A DNA stretch of 21,640 nt from a virus: IMG/VR virus record IMGVR_UViG_3300031999_005246, positions 1-21,640 of that record, one strand, 5' to 3'. Positions 21,140 to 21,640 of this stretch are shown here, piece by piece. The stretch's first letter is position 1, and every line of letters starts with the position of its first letter. Under the pieces are notes generated by a model. It saw only the letters and a program-made list of their open reading frames with translations. It did not search any database and had not been told where the DNA came from. The translations under genes were made by a program, and so were the position numbers.

Positions 21140-21640
21140 TCAGTTCCCTGGCCGCACCAGTCATAGCCAGCTGTGGCTGTATGAATTTCGCGATGGCGTA
21201 GCCCTTATTGAACTTCGCTCCGCCCTCGTATTCAGTCACAACCGCGGGACCATCAGCTAACGTACAGAACGGCGCCTTCCTATCACCTATAATAGCCGTC
21301 TCAGACGCTAACGCAGCATCCCTCATTATCTCCAGGTTGCCTAGGTAAGCAACCATCCCACCCTGCTGGGCTGTCGCACCGATCGGATATATCGTGGCTA
21401 TGTTCTCATTGGCAAGGAACCACGCATAAACCGTCGACTGCATACAGATGACATCCGGCGCGAACCCATTGATCTCGAGGGTAGCCACCGTGGGCATAAT
21501 CTCGTCCATGGGGTTGCCAGTGCTCGTCCAGTTACCGACCGAAACATCGGTAAGACCTGCAAGAATAGCCGCTATCTGCTTATTTTCCATCCTCGCGAGG
21601 TCCTTGGCTCCATCCTGCACCTGAATCTGCATTATATTGA
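21123..21640 (-). CDS. Major capsid protein, C-terminal part (gene runs off the right edge)
   Basis: About 171 residues are visible, and the frame stays open to the window edge. An ATG at 21632 is probably internal, because capsid proteins of this type are near 300 residues long. The visible part has the look of an HK97-fold capsid protein: a long helix with Gln/Asn/Ala (QDGAKDLARMENKQIAAILA), DVICMQSTVYAWFLANENIA, GGMVAYLGNLEIMRDAALAS and a C-terminal AVVTEYEGGAKFNKGYAIAK followed by FIQPQLAMTGAARELTG. GC-rich codons and its own terminator suit high expression. The following genes are connector and head-completion genes, as expected. Confidence 0.75.
   Translation of the reverse strand, partial: NIMQIQVQDGAKDLARMENKQIAAILAGLTDVSVGNWTSTGNPMDEIMPTVATLEINGFAPDVICMQSTVYAWFLANENIATIYPIGATAQQGGMVAYLGNLEIMRDAALASETAIIGDRKAPFCTLADGPAVVTEYEGGAKFNKGYAIAKFIQPQLAMTGAARELTGCLS

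Overview
This window is part of the genome of a tailed virus with a contractile tail (myovirus type). The evidence is a minus-strand virion block holding, from right to left, the end of a major capsid protein, head-completion and neck proteins, a tail sheath, a tail tube, a tail assembly chaperone with a -1 frameshift, a tape measure protein and a nearly complete simple baseplate. No host genes, integrase, tRNA, CRISPR array or insertion sequence is seen. The host cannot be named. Two hairpin-plus-U-tract terminators and a classic A AAA AAG slippery heptamer favour a bacterial host. Strong GGAGG/GGTGG ribosome binding sites and frequent AGA/AGG and ATA codons are compatible with, but do not prove, a thermophilic or anaerobic host.

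Left part (1-4578, plus strand): a compact operon of small genes with ATGA-type overlaps. It encodes two enzymes of 7-cyano-7-deazaguanine (preQ0) synthesis, GTP cyclohydrolase IB (FolE2) at the entry step and QueC at the last step. It also encodes a purine-type phosphoribosyltransferase, a family-4 [4Fe-4S] uracil-DNA glycosylase and several small Cys-rich proteins. A ten-residue protein tail at the left edge may be the end of another gene of the pathway. In viruses this gene set usually serves 7-deazaguanine modification of the viral DNA. The transferase that would insert the base is not in the window.

Middle (4570-14048, minus strand): two small Cys-rich genes, then the baseplate and tail genes. 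In transcription order these are tape measure, Dit-like protein, plug-like small protein, hub, OB-fold spike (Gp138-like), a small protein, a lectin-like-domain protein, a second appendage protein, a gp25-like wedge protein and a baseplate J-like protein. The plus and minus operons converge tail to tail, with the queC stop overlapping the end of the opposing gene, next to a perfect 11-bp inverted repeat.

Right part (14048-21640, minus strand): the chaperone pair, whose long form is made by a -1 shift and whose shifted frame ends on the tape measure start codon; tail tube with a terminator folded over its stop codon; sheath; three neck or connector proteins; two tandem paralogues with a shared N-terminal domain and a three-unit 30-bp repeat between them; a coiled-coil protein; a gpG-like virion morphogenesis protein with a long N-terminal extension; a connector; and the C-terminal part of the major capsid protein, followed by its own terminator.
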